64,000 bases of DNA from CAXBNB01 sp965267535 (GCA_965267535.1 OZ254082.1:1550001-1614000); one strand, 5' to 3'. Counted from the stretch's first letter, positions 9,447-19,191 are shown. The notes: generated by a model not told the origin, from the letters alone. Program-made: numbers and translations.

Positions 9447-10040
9447 TTGACTAAAGTAGAACATAGTGATTCAGAGTTGCTTGCAAAAGCAGCAAGTGGA
9501 TGTGAAAGATCATTTGAAGTGCTATTCAAACGGTATCATGCATTGATGTATCATTTTGCATTTCGTTTTTTTAGAGATGAATCTTTAGCAGATGAAGTAG
9601 TACACAAAACCTTTATAAAGATTTGGGAGAGAAGAGTAGTATTAAAGGATGTTAGTTCGTGTAAAAACTATATTTTCTCAATCAATAGGAACATGATCCT
9701 ACAGGAATTGCGTGACATATCACGTGATCAAAAAAAGGCGGAAGCCTTTGCTCTAAGAATTGTAAATAGCCACAATTCTGTAGAAGAAGGAGCTATATAC
9801 AAAAACCTAAAAGAAATAGCGCAGGAAGCTATTGATCAATTGCCTCGAAAGAGAAAGGAAATATTTACATTGAGCAGACAACAGGGGTTTTCACACAAGG
9901 AAATAGCAGCAAAATTGAATATTTCGGAAAACACAGTGAAAGTGAGTGTTTCCAAATCGCTCAAGCAGATCAGAGAGTATATGAGGTTGCATACGGATAT
10001 GACACTGTTTTTACTTGTGTACTATGCTTTTATAGATTAG
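9447..10040 (+). CDS. ECF sigma-70 family RNA polymerase sigma factor
   Basis: This directs RNA polymerase to the second SusCD operon under control of the FecR protein encoded next. Region sigma2 is visible as FEVLFKRYHALMYHFAFRFF followed by DEVVHKTFIKIWERR. Region sigma4 is visible as QLPRKRKEIFTLSRQQG followed by the helix-turn-helix SHKEIAAKLNISENTVK. The length of 197 aa is typical. The start is TTG: an in-frame stop lies at 9426 and the next ATG falls inside sigma2, so no ATG start is possible. It has its own promoter-like sequence and lies just downstream of the first operon's terminator. Confidence 0.93.
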   Translation: MTKVEHSDSELLAKAASGCERSFEVLFKRYHALMYHFAFRFFRDESLADEVVHKTFIKIWERRVVLKDVSSCKNYIFSINRNMILQELRDISRDQKKAEAFALRIVNSHNSVEEGAIYKNLKEIAQEAIDQLPRKRKEIFTLSRQQGFSHKEIAAKLNISENTVKVSVSKSLKQIREYMRLHTDMTLFLLVYYAFID

Positions 10041-10164
10041 GCCGCTGTTTTAGAACTATCGTTTCCCGATTCAGTCAGGCTGATTGTATTTTTTTTACCT
10101 CAGAGTAATACCTACACTAGCCGAGAACCATCTATCAGTTGTAAGAATAAATACAACCGATAAA

Positions 10165-11169
10165 TTGGAAACAGAAAAAAGTCTATTACTTAGCAAATAC
10201 CTCAATGACGAATGTACTTCGGAGGAATTAGTAGAGGTAGCATCATTCCTCTCCAATCCTTCTATGGAGGAGGATTTGTCGATGTTGCTGGAAAAAGCTT
10301 CTCAAAAATTTGAAAACAATCAAGGTACCAGTGCAGCACATAAGGAGTCTGGTTGGAGGAGGTTGCATTCGCAAATTTCGCAAACCAAACCCGAACTGAC
10401 TGTGTCTACATGGCGCAAAAACGGGTTGAGGATAGCAGCCAGTGTTTTGATGGTTTTGGGGATAGTGTGGGTTTTAGAATACTCCGATTTATTATCGAAA
10501 GAAAATCAGCAGCAGTCTCACAGTATAAAGACCGTTAGCAATGATTTAGGAGAAAAATCAAAGTTGACATTGCCTGATGGTTCGGTAGTAATATTGAACT
10601 CAGGAACCAGCGTATCCTATCCGGAAAAATTTGGTACGCAGGAGAGATATATTGTCTTGTCGGGAGAGGCATATTTCGATGTAAAGAAAGACCCCAATCG
10701 GCCATTAGTAGTGGAGGCCAAGGGGGTAAAGACCAAGGTTCTCGGTACTAGTTTCAATATTAGAGCTTATGACTTTTACAATAGCGTAAAAGTATCACTG
10801 CGGACAGGTAAAATAGCCCTTCAATTATCGGGAGGCGAGGATGAGCTATTACTCGCGCCAGGACAGGAAGTATTATATGACCTGTTGGAAAACACGTATG
10901 AACTCAGCGAATTTGATGAAAAGGCAGTGTTGGGGTGGCAATCCGGGATAATCTCTCTCGATCATATGACCGAAGATGAAGTGATAAATATGCTTGAACA
11001 CTGGTATGCAGTACGAATAAAAACACAAGGAACTCCCAAAAATGACTGGCAAAAACTAAAAGCTAATTTTGATAACGAACCTCTGGAAAATGTACTCAAC
11101 TCGCTGGGCTATACTATAGAGTTTGATTACCACATAGAAGGGAAAGATATAACTATTAAGTACAACTAA
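10165..11169 (+). CDS. FecR family anti-sigma factor
   Basis: This is an inner-membrane regulator partnering the ECF sigma factor at 9447 and the STN domain of the SusC at 11333. A cytoplasmic N terminus (about residues 1-85) is followed by one transmembrane helix (about 87-106, NGLRIAASVLMVLGIVWVLE), the FecR domain (KLTLPDGSVVILNSGTSVSY, then GEAYFDVKKDPNRP and TKVLGTSFNIRAY) and a DUF4974-like C terminus (NEPLENVLNSLGYTIEF). I chose the TTG at 10165 because the product then starts METEKSLLLSKYL, matching the other FecR proteins. A longer frame from a TTG at 10084 would add a non-homologous 27-residue leader. It ends 9 nt before a micro-ORF. Confidence 0.92.
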   Translation: METEKSLLLSKYLNDECTSEELVEVASFLSNPSMEEDLSMLLEKASQKFENNQGTSAAHKESGWRRLHSQISQTKPELTVSTWRKNGLRIAASVLMVLGIVWVLEYSDLLSKENQQQSHSIKTVSNDLGEKSKLTLPDGSVVILNSGTSVSYPEKFGTQERYIVLSGEAYFDVKKDPNRPLVVEAKGVKTKVLGTSFNIRAYDFYNSVKVSLRTGKIALQLSGGEDELLLAPGQEVLYDLLENTYELSEFDEKAVLGWQSGIISLDHMTEDEVINMLEHWYAVRIKTQGTPKNDWQKLKANFDNEPLENVLNSLGYTIEFDYHIEGKDITIKYN

Positions 11170-11178
11170 ACAAGGATA

Positions 11179-11237
11179 ATGCTCTATAACGATACAGGAT
11201 AAAATAGATCAGCAGCACTCAAGGAGTGCTGCTGATC
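11179..11237 (+). promoter_or_regulatory. fecR-susC leader: micro-ORF plus stem-loop (copy 2)
   Basis: A seven-codon micro-ORF (11179-11202, MLYNDTG) ends 4 nt before a perfect 14-bp stem-loop with arms at 11207-11220 and 11224-11237 and a 3-nt loop. The susC start is 95 nt downstream. AGTTTTCTGATTGG follows the hairpin, as in copy 3 (AGTTTTCTGAATG). The order matches the other two junctions; the function is inferred. Confidence 0.55.
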
Positions 11238-11332
11238 ACAAGTTTTCTGATTGGAATACAAACTTTTCGACGGCATATATTTCAATCAGGCAGTTTTTAA
11301 TATTTGGATAAACATAAAAACCATGTAAAAGT

Positions 11333-14300
11333 ATGGATAACAAATCATTACTAAAAAAAATATTTATGTATTCATTCTATGGGCTTTGCATGCAAATGAT
11401 TTTTGCCTTCTCCTTACTAGCATCTGAGGTGTCTTTGGGGCAAAAAAGACAAAGCATGAAAGACATAAGAGTATCAATACGTTTTGAGGGCGAAAACCTG
11501 ATCGGTGCTTTTGACAAAATAGAAAAGCAGACTGGTTTTAGTTTCAATTATTTAAAAAACGAATTGAAACGGAACGAGGCGATAACTGACGAATACAACA
11601 ATGTCTCTTTGTATGATCTTTTGATCAGCCTTTCACAAAAAACGGGTCTTAGGTTTCATCGGGTCAATGATAATATCAACGTAAAGAAAGTGCCGGGAGA
11701 GAAAGAATCCATTGTGGTGGAGGATGTGAACATTTCAGGTAAAGTGTCAGATGAAAACGGAGAAGGGTTACCCGGAGTATCAGTTTTAGTACAGGGTACT
11801 AACACCGGTACTACTACAAATTTGGACGGTGAATACAAACTGTCTGCAGCAGAAGATGCGGTACTTTCCTTTTCTTTCGTAGGGTATATTACGCAGGAAA
11901 TAAAGGTTAACAATCGTGCAGTTATAGATGTAAGTCTGGAGCCTGATGTAGAGCAACTTGAAGAAATTGTTGTAGTAGGGTTTGGTACACAGAAGAAAGA
12001 AAGTGTAGTTGCGGCCATTGAGACCGTTAGACCAGCCGAACTTAAAATACCCTCGAGTAATTTATCAACAGCATTGGCAGGGCGCATCTCTGGGCTTATT
12101 TCTTATCAAAGATCAGGTGAGCCAGGAGCTGATGATGCTAGTTTTTTTGTACGTGGGGTTACTTCATTTGGGTATGCCGCCGGCCCACTTATTCTTATCG
12201 ATGGAGTAGAATCAACAACTCAGGAGTTAAATAATTTACAACCGGATGATATTGATAGTTTTTCTATTTTAAAAGATGCTGCCGCTACAGCAGTATATGG
12301 AGCCAGAGGTGGAAACGGAGTAATATTGGTCGTTACTAAAACAGGGCAAGAAGGTAAGTTAAGAGTGAATTTGAGGCATGAAACTTCAGTGAGCATGTCA
12401 ACGGATGAAATCGAATTAGCAGATCCTGTTTCGTATATGCGGCTTAATAATAACGCGTCATTGGCAAGAGATCCTTTTGGAAGAAGGGTTTATAGTTTGG
12501 AGAAAATTGAGCAGACTGAAAATGGAGCTAATCCTTACGTATATCCGGCAACCGACTGGCAGGATTTGTTGTTTGATGATCAAGTGGTAAACTCCCGTAC
12601 CAACTTTAGCTTAAGCGGGGGATCACCTAAAATGACCTACTATCTGGCGGGAACATTTAATAAGGATCAGGGAAATATAAAAGTAGACCCGCAAAATGAT
12701 TTCAACAATAATATTGACCTCAAGACGTATGTGCTGCGATCTAATGTAGGACTAAAACTAACACCTACTACAGATGCTACTATTCGTTTTACAGGTAGGT
12801 TTAGGGATTATAATGGCCCGTTGATTAGCGGTAGCGATGTATACAATATGGTGTTGCGTGCCGACCCAGTAGCTTTTGTGCCCTTTTTTAGACCAGAACA
12901 TGCTAGTTCTGATCCTAATCATATATTATTTGGCAATGACCCCAATGAAAACTACCTAAATCCGTATGCAGAAACGGTAAAAGGCTTCAGGGAATTTTCC
13001 GAGGCACAAATGAAAACTCAGGTCAGAATAGATCAGGATTTTAAATTTATTACTGAAGGACTTACAGGAAGGTTTCTGATTTCTACAGATAGATTTTCCA
13101 CATTTTCAGCACGTAGGCAGTATAATCCTTTCTTTTATCATGTTGCACCGGGTACTTATAATAGCCTCGATGACACTTTTCGATTGGCAGGTATCAATCC
13201 CGAAGAAGGAACAGCATTTTTGAACTTTCAGCGACAGCAGGATGATACCAACATTACTTCCTTTAATTATTATGAAGTAGCGTTGAATTACACTAAGAGT
13301 ATAAATGAAACGCATGATGTAAGTGCCATGCTAATTGCAAACGGCAGAAACTCTGAGCAGGTGGGTACAGACTTAGTTCAATCACTGCCCAGAAGAAACC
13401 TCGGTTATGCAGGGCGGTTTACCTATAGCTACGACAGCAGATTTTTTACCGAGCTCAATTTTGGGTATAACGGGTCTGAACGATTTGCTAAAGATAAGCG
13501 TTGGGGCTTCTTTCCATCCATAGGGTTGGGGTATACTATTTCCAACGAACACTTTTGGGATGGTTCGTTTATGAGTAAAGTATTTACCACTTTGAAGTTT
13601 AGAGCAACTTACGGGCTGTCAGGAACTGATGCAATTGGTGATATTGATGACCGCTTCTTTTACCTGTCTAATGTGAACTTGATTGATGTAAGCAGGTCTT
13701 ATTCGTGGGGGGAATTTGGAAATGTAGCTAGTCCCGGCTTTACCATAATAAGATATCCCAATGCAAACATAACCTGGGAAACATCTGAAAAACTTAATAT
13801 AGGTCTTGAGACTGATATTCTGGATGACTTTAGATTTCAGATCGACTACTACACCGAAAGAAGGGAGAATATTTTACAGGCTAGATCTACCATTCCGGTG
13901 ACGGTGGGGTTGGTGCAAACTCCTACGGCAAATGTAGGTGTGGCTAAAGGTTATGGCGTTGATATGTCTCTGGATTATAACAAAAGCTGGATAAATGGAG
14001 CCTGGCTTAGTCTAAGAGGTAATTTTACGTATGCTGTCAGTGAATATGAGTTTTATGAAGATGTAGACCGATCGGAAACACCCTGGTTAGATCGAACGGG
14101 CCGTTCTACAAGCCAGACCTGGGGCTATGTAGCCGAGCGTTTGTTTATCGATGACGAAGATGTAGCCAACAGTCCACTACAAACTTTTGGCCAATATGGT
14201 CCGGGTGATATCAAATACAGAGATATCAATAACGATGGTGTGATTGGCTTTGATGATCAGGTGCCAATTGGTAATCCGACTCGGCCAGAGATAGTTTATG

Positions 14301-14773
14301 GTTTTGGGTTTAGCGGTGGATGGAAAAACTGGGATTTGTCAGCCTTTTTTCAGGGCTTAGCCAATGAAAGCTTCTTTATTAATGCGTCTACAATTCAACC
14401 GTTTATACGAAATCAAGGTGGTAAAAACGCTTTGTTACAGGTAATAGCAGATGATCATTGGTCATTAGAAAACCCTGACCCCAAAGCTTTTTGGCCCAGA
14501 TTGACAGACAGGTCGCTGGCTAATAATGAAGTAACCAGCACCTGGTGGATGAGAGATGGCGCATTCTTGAGAATGAAGCAACTCGAGTTAGGGTATACCA
14601 TACCCGAAGTAATCACACAAAAAGTAGGTATAACCAATGCACGCTTTTACACCTCCGGAACCAACTTGTTCGTTTTTAGCAAATTCAAATTGTGGGATCC
14701 TGAGATGGCAGGCAATGGATTTCAGTACCCAATCCAGAAAGTGTTTAACCTCGGGGTTCAACTGAGCTTTTAA
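11333..14773 (+). CDS. SusC/RagA family TonB-linked outer-membrane transporter with STN domain (paralogue 2)
   Basis: This second-copy SusC transporter (1146 aa) has a signal peptide (about 1-36), an STN domain (MKDIRVSIRFEGENLIGAF through DNINVKK), a carboxypeptidase-regulatory-like domain (GKVSDENGEGLPGVSVLVQG), a TonB-box-like segment LEEIVVVGFGTQKKE, a plug (GPLILIDGVES, YGARGGNGVILVVTK) and a beta-barrel. The plug closely follows that of the SusC at 830 (PAELKIPSSNL in both). The DNA is visibly more AT-rich with different synonymous codons, so the copies are not recent. It is likely induced through its own FecR/sigma pair at 9447-11169. The ligand is unknown, probably related to that of copy 1. 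Confidence 0.97.
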   Translation: MDNKSLLKKIFMYSFYGLCMQMIFAFSLLASEVSLGQKRQSMKDIRVSIRFEGENLIGAFDKIEKQTGFSFNYLKNELKRNEAITDEYNNVSLYDLLISLSQKTGLRFHRVNDNINVKKVPGEKESIVVEDVNISGKVSDENGEGLPGVSVLVQGTNTGTTTNLDGEYKLSAAEDAVLSFSFVGYITQEIKVNNRAVIDVSLEPDVEQLEEIVVVGFGTQKKESVVAAIETVRPAELKIPSSNLSTALAGRISGLISYQRSGEPGADDASFFVRGVTSFGYAAGPLILIDGVESTTQELNNLQPDDIDSFSILKDAAATAVYGARGGNGVILVVTKTGQEGKLRVNLRHETSVSMSTDEIELADPVSYMRLNNNASLARDPFGRRVYSLEKIEQTENGANPYVYPATDWQDLLFDDQVVNSRTNFSLSGGSPKMTYYLAGTFNKDQGNIKVDPQNDFNNNIDLKTYVLRSNVGLKLTPTTDATIRFTGRFRDYNGPLISGSDVYNMVLRADPVAFVPFFRPEHASSDPNHILFGNDPNENYLNPYAETVKGFREFSEAQMKTQVRIDQDFKFITEGLTGRFLISTDRFSTFSARRQYNPFFYHVAPGTYNSLDDTFRLAGINPEEGTAFLNFQRQQDDTNITSFNYYEVALNYTKSINETHDVSAMLIANGRNSEQVGTDLVQSLPRRNLGYAGRFTYSYDSRFFTELNFGYNGSERFAKDKRWGFFPSIGLGYTISNEHFWDGSFMSKVFTTLKFRATYGLSGTDAIGDIDDRFFYLSNVNLIDVSRSYSWGEFGNVASPGFTIIRYPNANITWETSEKLNIGLETDILDDFRFQIDYYTERRENILQARSTIPVTVGLVQTPTANVGVAKGYGVDMSLDYNKSWINGAWLSLRGNFTYAVSEYEFYEDVDRSETPWLDRTGRSTSQTWGYVAERLFIDDEDVANSPLQTFGQYGPGDIKYRDINNDGVIGFDDQVPIGNPTRPEIVYGFGFSGGWKNWDLSAFFQGLANESFFINASTIQPFIRNQGGKNALLQVIADDHWSLENPDPKAFWPRLTDRSLANNEVTSTWWMRDGAFLRMKQLELGYTIPEVITQKVGITNARFYTSGTNLFVFSKFKLWDPEMAGNGFQYPIQKVFNLGVQLSF

Positions 14774-14815
14774 TAGCAGCTGTTAAAAACACGGTAATTA
14801 AAATTGAAACAAATA

Positions 14816-16717
14816 ATGAAGAAATATATAATAATAGTCCTTACATGGATGTCGCTTGGATGCAGCGATTATTTGGATGTAATTCCAGATAATGTGCCCA
14901 CTATTGCTCATGCATTTGAAGATAGAACTACTACACTAAGAGGCTTAGCAACATGCTACAGTTACATTCCGAGCTTTCAGGATATCCGTAATCACCCTGG
15001 GCAAATCGGGAGCGATGAGTTTTATATAGATCCGAATCCCTTCTATGGCAATGATAATACCCGACGGGGTATTTTTATGCGCCAAGGCTTGCAAACGGCT
15101 GATAACCCATACTTTGATCAGTGGAACGTTATGTATGAAGCCATAAGAGTATGCAATATATTTTTGGAGGAAGTACCAAATGTAGAAGCTGATTTGTCTG
15201 AGTTTGAAAAAAAACAATGGATAGCAGAAGTTAAATTTTTAAAGGCTTTTTATCACTTTCAGCTAATGAAATTATACGGAGCTGTACCTGTGGTAAGGGA
15301 AAACCTGGCAGTTGATGTAGCGATTGAAGATACCCGGGTAAGTCGCGAGCCTTTTGATAGTGCAGTGGATTATCTGGTTGAAATCCTTGACGAAGCAATT
15401 GCAGATTTGCCCGTTGGTATCATTAATCTGAGTACTGACGCAGGGCGCATTACTAAAGTCATTGCAGCCACTTTAAAAACAGAAATTTTAGTAACAGCAG
15501 CCAGCCCCTTGTACAATGGTAATCCTGACTTGACTTTTATGAAAAATAATGATGGTACGCCTTTATATAGCAGTAGTGAGGAACCCGCTAAGTGGACTCG
15601 TGCGGCAGAAGCAGGCAAACAGGCTCTTGACTTTGCCTTAGAAGCAGGGCATACATTCTTTAATCTGATAGAGTACCCTAACATTTCTGATGAAACCCGT
15701 ACGGTGATGAATAGAAAGCAGTGTGCTATTGAGCGTTGGAATTCGGAGATCATTTTTGCGACTAACAGGTATAGTACTGCCAATGTTCAGAGAGTAACGC
15801 CTTACTTTTCTCAGGCCATGCATGCTTGGGCTCCATTCAGTGTGTCGATTAGTCCTACGTTTGCGACTACAGGTTTCTTTTATTCAGAAAATGGAGTACC
15901 TATAAACGAGGATGTTACCTATCCATATGAGCAGCGTTTTGACGTGGTGTCAGTACCGGCAAGCGAAGCTTTCTACGCCTTGCCTAACTACCAAACCATG
16001 CAAATTCACCTGCAAAGAGAGCCGCGTTATTATTCTAATTTGGCTTTTGACGGAGCACGCTGGTTTGGAAACGGTCGGTTTAAGGATATTCATGAAGGAG
16101 CTCCTGCCAATGAGGAAAGTTATGTTTTTCAAATGAAAGAAGGAGAACAGCAAGGAAAGAACGGGGCTTTGCGTTTTTCACCTACCGGCTTGTATTGCAG
16201 AAAACTTGTACACCCTTCATCTGTTTATAATAATTCTTCCAGTAACAATACAGAGCGTGGAACTTTTTCAATTTATCGTTTAGCAGAGGTTTACCTTCTG
16301 TATGCTGAAGCCTTAAATGAAAGCCTGGAAGCTCCCAATCAGGAAGTATATGATGCTGTAGATGCCGTACGTAATGAGGCAGGGCTTCAGGGTGTTGTTG
16401 AAAGTTGGACAACTTTTAGCAAGTTTCCAGACAAGGTTTCAACCAAAGAAGGAATGCGTGAAATCATCAGGCAGGAGAGAACTGCAGAGTTTGCTTTTGA
16501 GGGAAAGCGTTACTACGATCTAAGAAGGTGGAAAACCGCAAGTGAGGCTATGAATGTACCCATTCAGGGATTTAATGTTGCAAGTGATGATACAAATGCT
16601 TTTAATCAGATTATTAGCATAGAACCGCAGCAGTTTTTTAGTCGCGATTTCTTTTTACCTATTTCAACACAAAACTCCAGAGTGAATAAAAATTTAGTTC
16701 AAAATCCACTGTGGTAA
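14816..16717 (+). CDS. SusD/RagB family outer-membrane lipoprotein (paralogue 2)
   Basis: This SusD-type ligand-binding lid partners the SusC at 11333. The lipobox Cys is at about residue 16 (SLGCSDYLDVIPDN). The TPR-like N-terminal body contains FLKAFYHFQLMKLYGAVPVV and the C-terminal region contains RLAEVYLLYAEALNES and FAFEGKRYYDLRRWK, ending LVQNPLW. I set the start at ATG 14816; a TTG four codons upstream is possible but puts two extra lysine-rich residues before a good signal peptide. Its length (633 aa) and order of motifs follow the SusD at 4392. Confidence 0.95.
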   Translation: MKKYIIIVLTWMSLGCSDYLDVIPDNVPTIAHAFEDRTTTLRGLATCYSYIPSFQDIRNHPGQIGSDEFYIDPNPFYGNDNTRRGIFMRQGLQTADNPYFDQWNVMYEAIRVCNIFLEEVPNVEADLSEFEKKQWIAEVKFLKAFYHFQLMKLYGAVPVVRENLAVDVAIEDTRVSREPFDSAVDYLVEILDEAIADLPVGIINLSTDAGRITKVIAATLKTEILVTAASPLYNGNPDLTFMKNNDGTPLYSSSEEPAKWTRAAEAGKQALDFALEAGHTFFNLIEYPNISDETRTVMNRKQCAIERWNSEIIFATNRYSTANVQRVTPYFSQAMHAWAPFSVSISPTFATTGFFYSENGVPINEDVTYPYEQRFDVVSVPASEAFYALPNYQTMQIHLQREPRYYSNLAFDGARWFGNGRFKDIHEGAPANEESYVFQMKEGEQQGKNGALRFSPTGLYCRKLVHPSSVYNNSSSNNTERGTFSIYRLAEVYLLYAEALNESLEAPNQEVYDAVDAVRNEAGLQGVVESWTTFSKFPDKVSTKEGMREIIRQERTAEFAFEGKRYYDLRRWKTASEAMNVPIQGFNVASDDTNAFNQIISIEPQQFFSRDFFLPISTQNSRVNKNLVQNPLW

Positions 16718-16730
16718 AAAAGATAGAAAT

Positions 16731-17921
16731 ATGAAAAATATAATATTTTATTTAGCTCTTAGTTGTGTGACTTTACTCGTGATGTCATGCGAAGAAGAAG
16801 ATGCAAGAGGACAATTTCCCATTGACGGAACACCACCGGGTGCAGTGTCTGAAGTAAGCGTGCAAAATGAAAAGGGGTATAGTGTGATTACTTACTCAAA
16901 CCCTTTGGATGAAGACCTTCTTTACGTAGAGGCGAATTATATCAATTCGTTAGGTAAAGAAGCGATTGTCAGAGCTTCTGCATACTCAAATACCATGAAA
17001 TTAACAGGTTTTTTAAAATCTAAAAAAGTGCCTGTTTCAGTGTTTGCTGTAGACAAAAGCTTTAATAAATCGAAAACAATTCAGATAGAGGTAGAGCCGC
17101 TGGACAATCCGATGTTTGATGTTTTAGCATCCATAGAGTATCAGGCGATTTTCGGAGGGGTTGGTTTGTCGTGGATCAATGCTACGAATCAGGATGTTGT
17201 CGTGGAGTTTTTGACTGTCAATGATAACATTTATACCACATACGAGAGCTTTTTTTCCAATGCAACTAACATTGAAGTGAGTGTGAGAGGATTAGAGGCT
17301 GTGGAAGCTGAGTTTGCTGTAGTTGTGCGCGACGAGTTCGGTCAGAGAACCGACACGCTAACCTTTTCGGCTACCCCGCTTTTTGAAGAGCTTATTAGTC
17401 CTGAAAACTTTCGAGAGTTAGCACATAATCCCGCCTTCGACCCTCTATCATTTAATACTGGGTTTTCAACCTTGTGGAATGATAATATTTCTCACCCAGA
17501 CAGCTACAGCATTTTCGGGGGGGGTATTGGTAAGGTTTATTTTACTATGGATTTGGGAGAAGAAATAAAATTGAGTCGATTCAAGATGTGGTCCAGGGAA
17601 GATTTTATATACACTCATAGTATGCCAAGACATATCCGTTTGTTAGGCACAAACGATCAGGCACTTGCTAACGACCCCTCAGACAAGGAAGGAGAGTGGG
17701 AGGTAATAGGAGAATGGTATGACCAAAAACCGTCTGGAGGAGAAGAGAGTGATCCGGAAACAGATGAAGATTTAGAGCACTTCTTCGCTGGGATAGACTT
17801 TGATGTAGATGTAGAGGTGGGTTCATATAGGTATTTGCGATTTACTACTCTGGAAAGTTGGGGTAAAATTGATCGTATGTGGATGTCAGAATTGAAGTTT
17901 TGGGGACAGAAGCAAAATTAA
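16731..17921 (+). CDS. DUF4959/DUF5126/DUF5000-type surface lipoprotein (paralogue 2)
   Basis: This exported lipoprotein (Cys at about residue 20, LLVMSCEEED) is the counterpart of the one at 6329. Shared features are DGTPPGAVSEVSV at the start, an Ig-like middle with VRDEFGQRTDTL, and a discoidin-like C terminus (FTMDLGEEIKLSRFKMWSR, then RHIRLLGTNDQALANDP and YRYLRFTTLESWG). It lies 13 nt after susD. It probably presents a binding module at the cell surface next to the SusCD complex; the ligand is unknown. The two paralogues differ most in the middle third. Confidence 0.8.
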   Translation: MKNIIFYLALSCVTLLVMSCEEEDARGQFPIDGTPPGAVSEVSVQNEKGYSVITYSNPLDEDLLYVEANYINSLGKEAIVRASAYSNTMKLTGFLKSKKVPVSVFAVDKSFNKSKTIQIEVEPLDNPMFDVLASIEYQAIFGGVGLSWINATNQDVVVEFLTVNDNIYTTYESFFSNATNIEVSVRGLEAVEAEFAVVVRDEFGQRTDTLTFSATPLFEELISPENFRELAHNPAFDPLSFNTGFSTLWNDNISHPDSYSIFGGGIGKVYFTMDLGEEIKLSRFKMWSREDFIYTHSMPRHIRLLGTNDQALANDPSDKEGEWEVIGEWYDQKPSGGEESDPETDEDLEHFFAGIDFDVDVEVGSYRYLRFTTLESWGKIDRMWMSELKFWGQKQN

Positions 17922-17934
17922 AAGCATATCAAAA

Positions 17935-19053
17935 ATGAAGAAATCAAATTATACCCTTATAGTGACCTTTATGGTCATGTTACTGTTTTCATCTTGTAAG
18001 GATCAAGATGATTTACACGATATTTGGCTGGAAAACGGAGAAATCAATTATGTAGGAAAAGTAGATTCATTGAAGACCTTTGGAGGTAATGAAAGAATAA
18101 AATTCCAGGCATATTTAAGCGACTCACGAGCTAGGTATTTAAATGTATCTTGGAATGTATTAGGTGTGGATAAGGAAGCACGTATCACTATTCCTGATCA
18201 CGAACGAGGAGAACCATTTACCTTCCTTATCGGTGCTGAAGAAGGGATAGAAGAAAATGAATACACTTTTACCTTTGTTTCAGAAAATGAGAATGGTGTC
18301 AAATCCATACCTTTTAAAACCATAGGTAAAGTGTACGGATCAAAATACAGAGAATCTTTGAGCAACAGGTTGGTTACAGGGTTTGAATTAGTTGAAGAAG
18401 GTATTTATTTGGAGTTTAGTAGTGCTTTAAATTCCGATGATCAAGGAATAGAATTAACGTACAACAACGGTAGTGAAGATATATTGCTAGCTTTTTCTCC
18501 GGCAGAGCTGGAAGATAGAATATTTCTTGAAACTCCGGATTTCGATACACCTATTTCATATGTTACTGTTTACCGCCCCAACAATAGTCTGGATGTTTTC
18601 AAAACTGAAAAGATTATCCCATCTATAGAAAAACAGGAGAATATAGCGCTGGGGAAGCCGACTACATCCACACCAACCCTTACAGCGGATTATACTTCGG
18701 ACAAAGCTGTTGATGGTATAAAATACAGTAATTCGTCACGGTGGATTAATCACCGTGTAGCCGGTACCCACTGGATCGAAATAGACTTTCAAGGTACCTT
18801 TCCAATAGAAAAAGTCAGAGTATATGACGATACTCCGATAGCAAATTTCACGTTGGAAGTAGAGGTTGACGGACAGTGGCAGGTATTAGAGAATGCAACA
18901 GATACTTCTGATGATCAACTTTTTGAAAGCATCTATTCTGGTGATGTTAGTGCAAGCAAAATACGCTATGTATTCGAGACTTTGCCCGAAAACGACAGTG
19001 AGATCATAAGAATGTTTGAGTTTGAAGTTTTTTCTACAGTCAAGATTCAATAA
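17935..19053 (+). CDS. DUF4998-type lipoprotein with F5/8 type C (discoidin) domain
   Basis: This is the last gene of the second operon: a lipoprotein with Cys at about residue 21 (LLFSSCKDQDD). The N-terminal part (GEINYVGKVDSLKTFGGNER, then YRESLSNRLV) is the DUF4998-like region shared with the protein at 7644. The C-terminal third is a recognisable F5/8 type C domain: NIALGKPTTSTPTLTADY, DKAVDG, SSRWINH, and WIEIDFQGTFPIEKVRVYDD. Such domains often bind galactose-type sugars. It is 160 residues shorter than its paralogue, which has an extra Ig-like module and a different C terminus. The next strong stop signal is the terminator at 19157. Confidence 0.82.
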   Translation: MKKSNYTLIVTFMVMLLFSSCKDQDDLHDIWLENGEINYVGKVDSLKTFGGNERIKFQAYLSDSRARYLNVSWNVLGVDKEARITIPDHERGEPFTFLIGAEEGIEENEYTFTFVSENENGVKSIPFKTIGKVYGSKYRESLSNRLVTGFELVEEGIYLEFSSALNSDDQGIELTYNNGSEDILLAFSPAELEDRIFLETPDFDTPISYVTVYRPNNSLDVFKTEKIIPSIEKQENIALGKPTTSTPTLTADYTSDKAVDGIKYSNSSRWINHRVAGTHWIEIDFQGTFPIEKVRVYDDTPIANFTLEVEVDGQWQVLENATDTSDDQLFESIYSGDVSASKIRYVFETLPENDSEIIRMFEFEVFSTVKIQ

Positions 19054-19156
19054 GTGAATTACAATTAGCTCCAACAGGCACAAGGTTTTTCAGTTAGCTA
19101 GAAACGAAACCTTCGTATTTGTTTTACAAATCTGATTTTGAGCCGATAGAATTTCA

Positions 19157-19191
19157 ACACCCATGTATTTTTACTGCATGGGTGTTTTTTT
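19157..19191 (+). terminator. Rho-independent terminator after the second SusCD operon
   Basis: ACACCCATG (19157-19165) pairs with CATGGGTGT (19177-19185) and is followed by seven T residues. It is 103 nt after the last stop codon of the operon. Confidence 0.88.
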
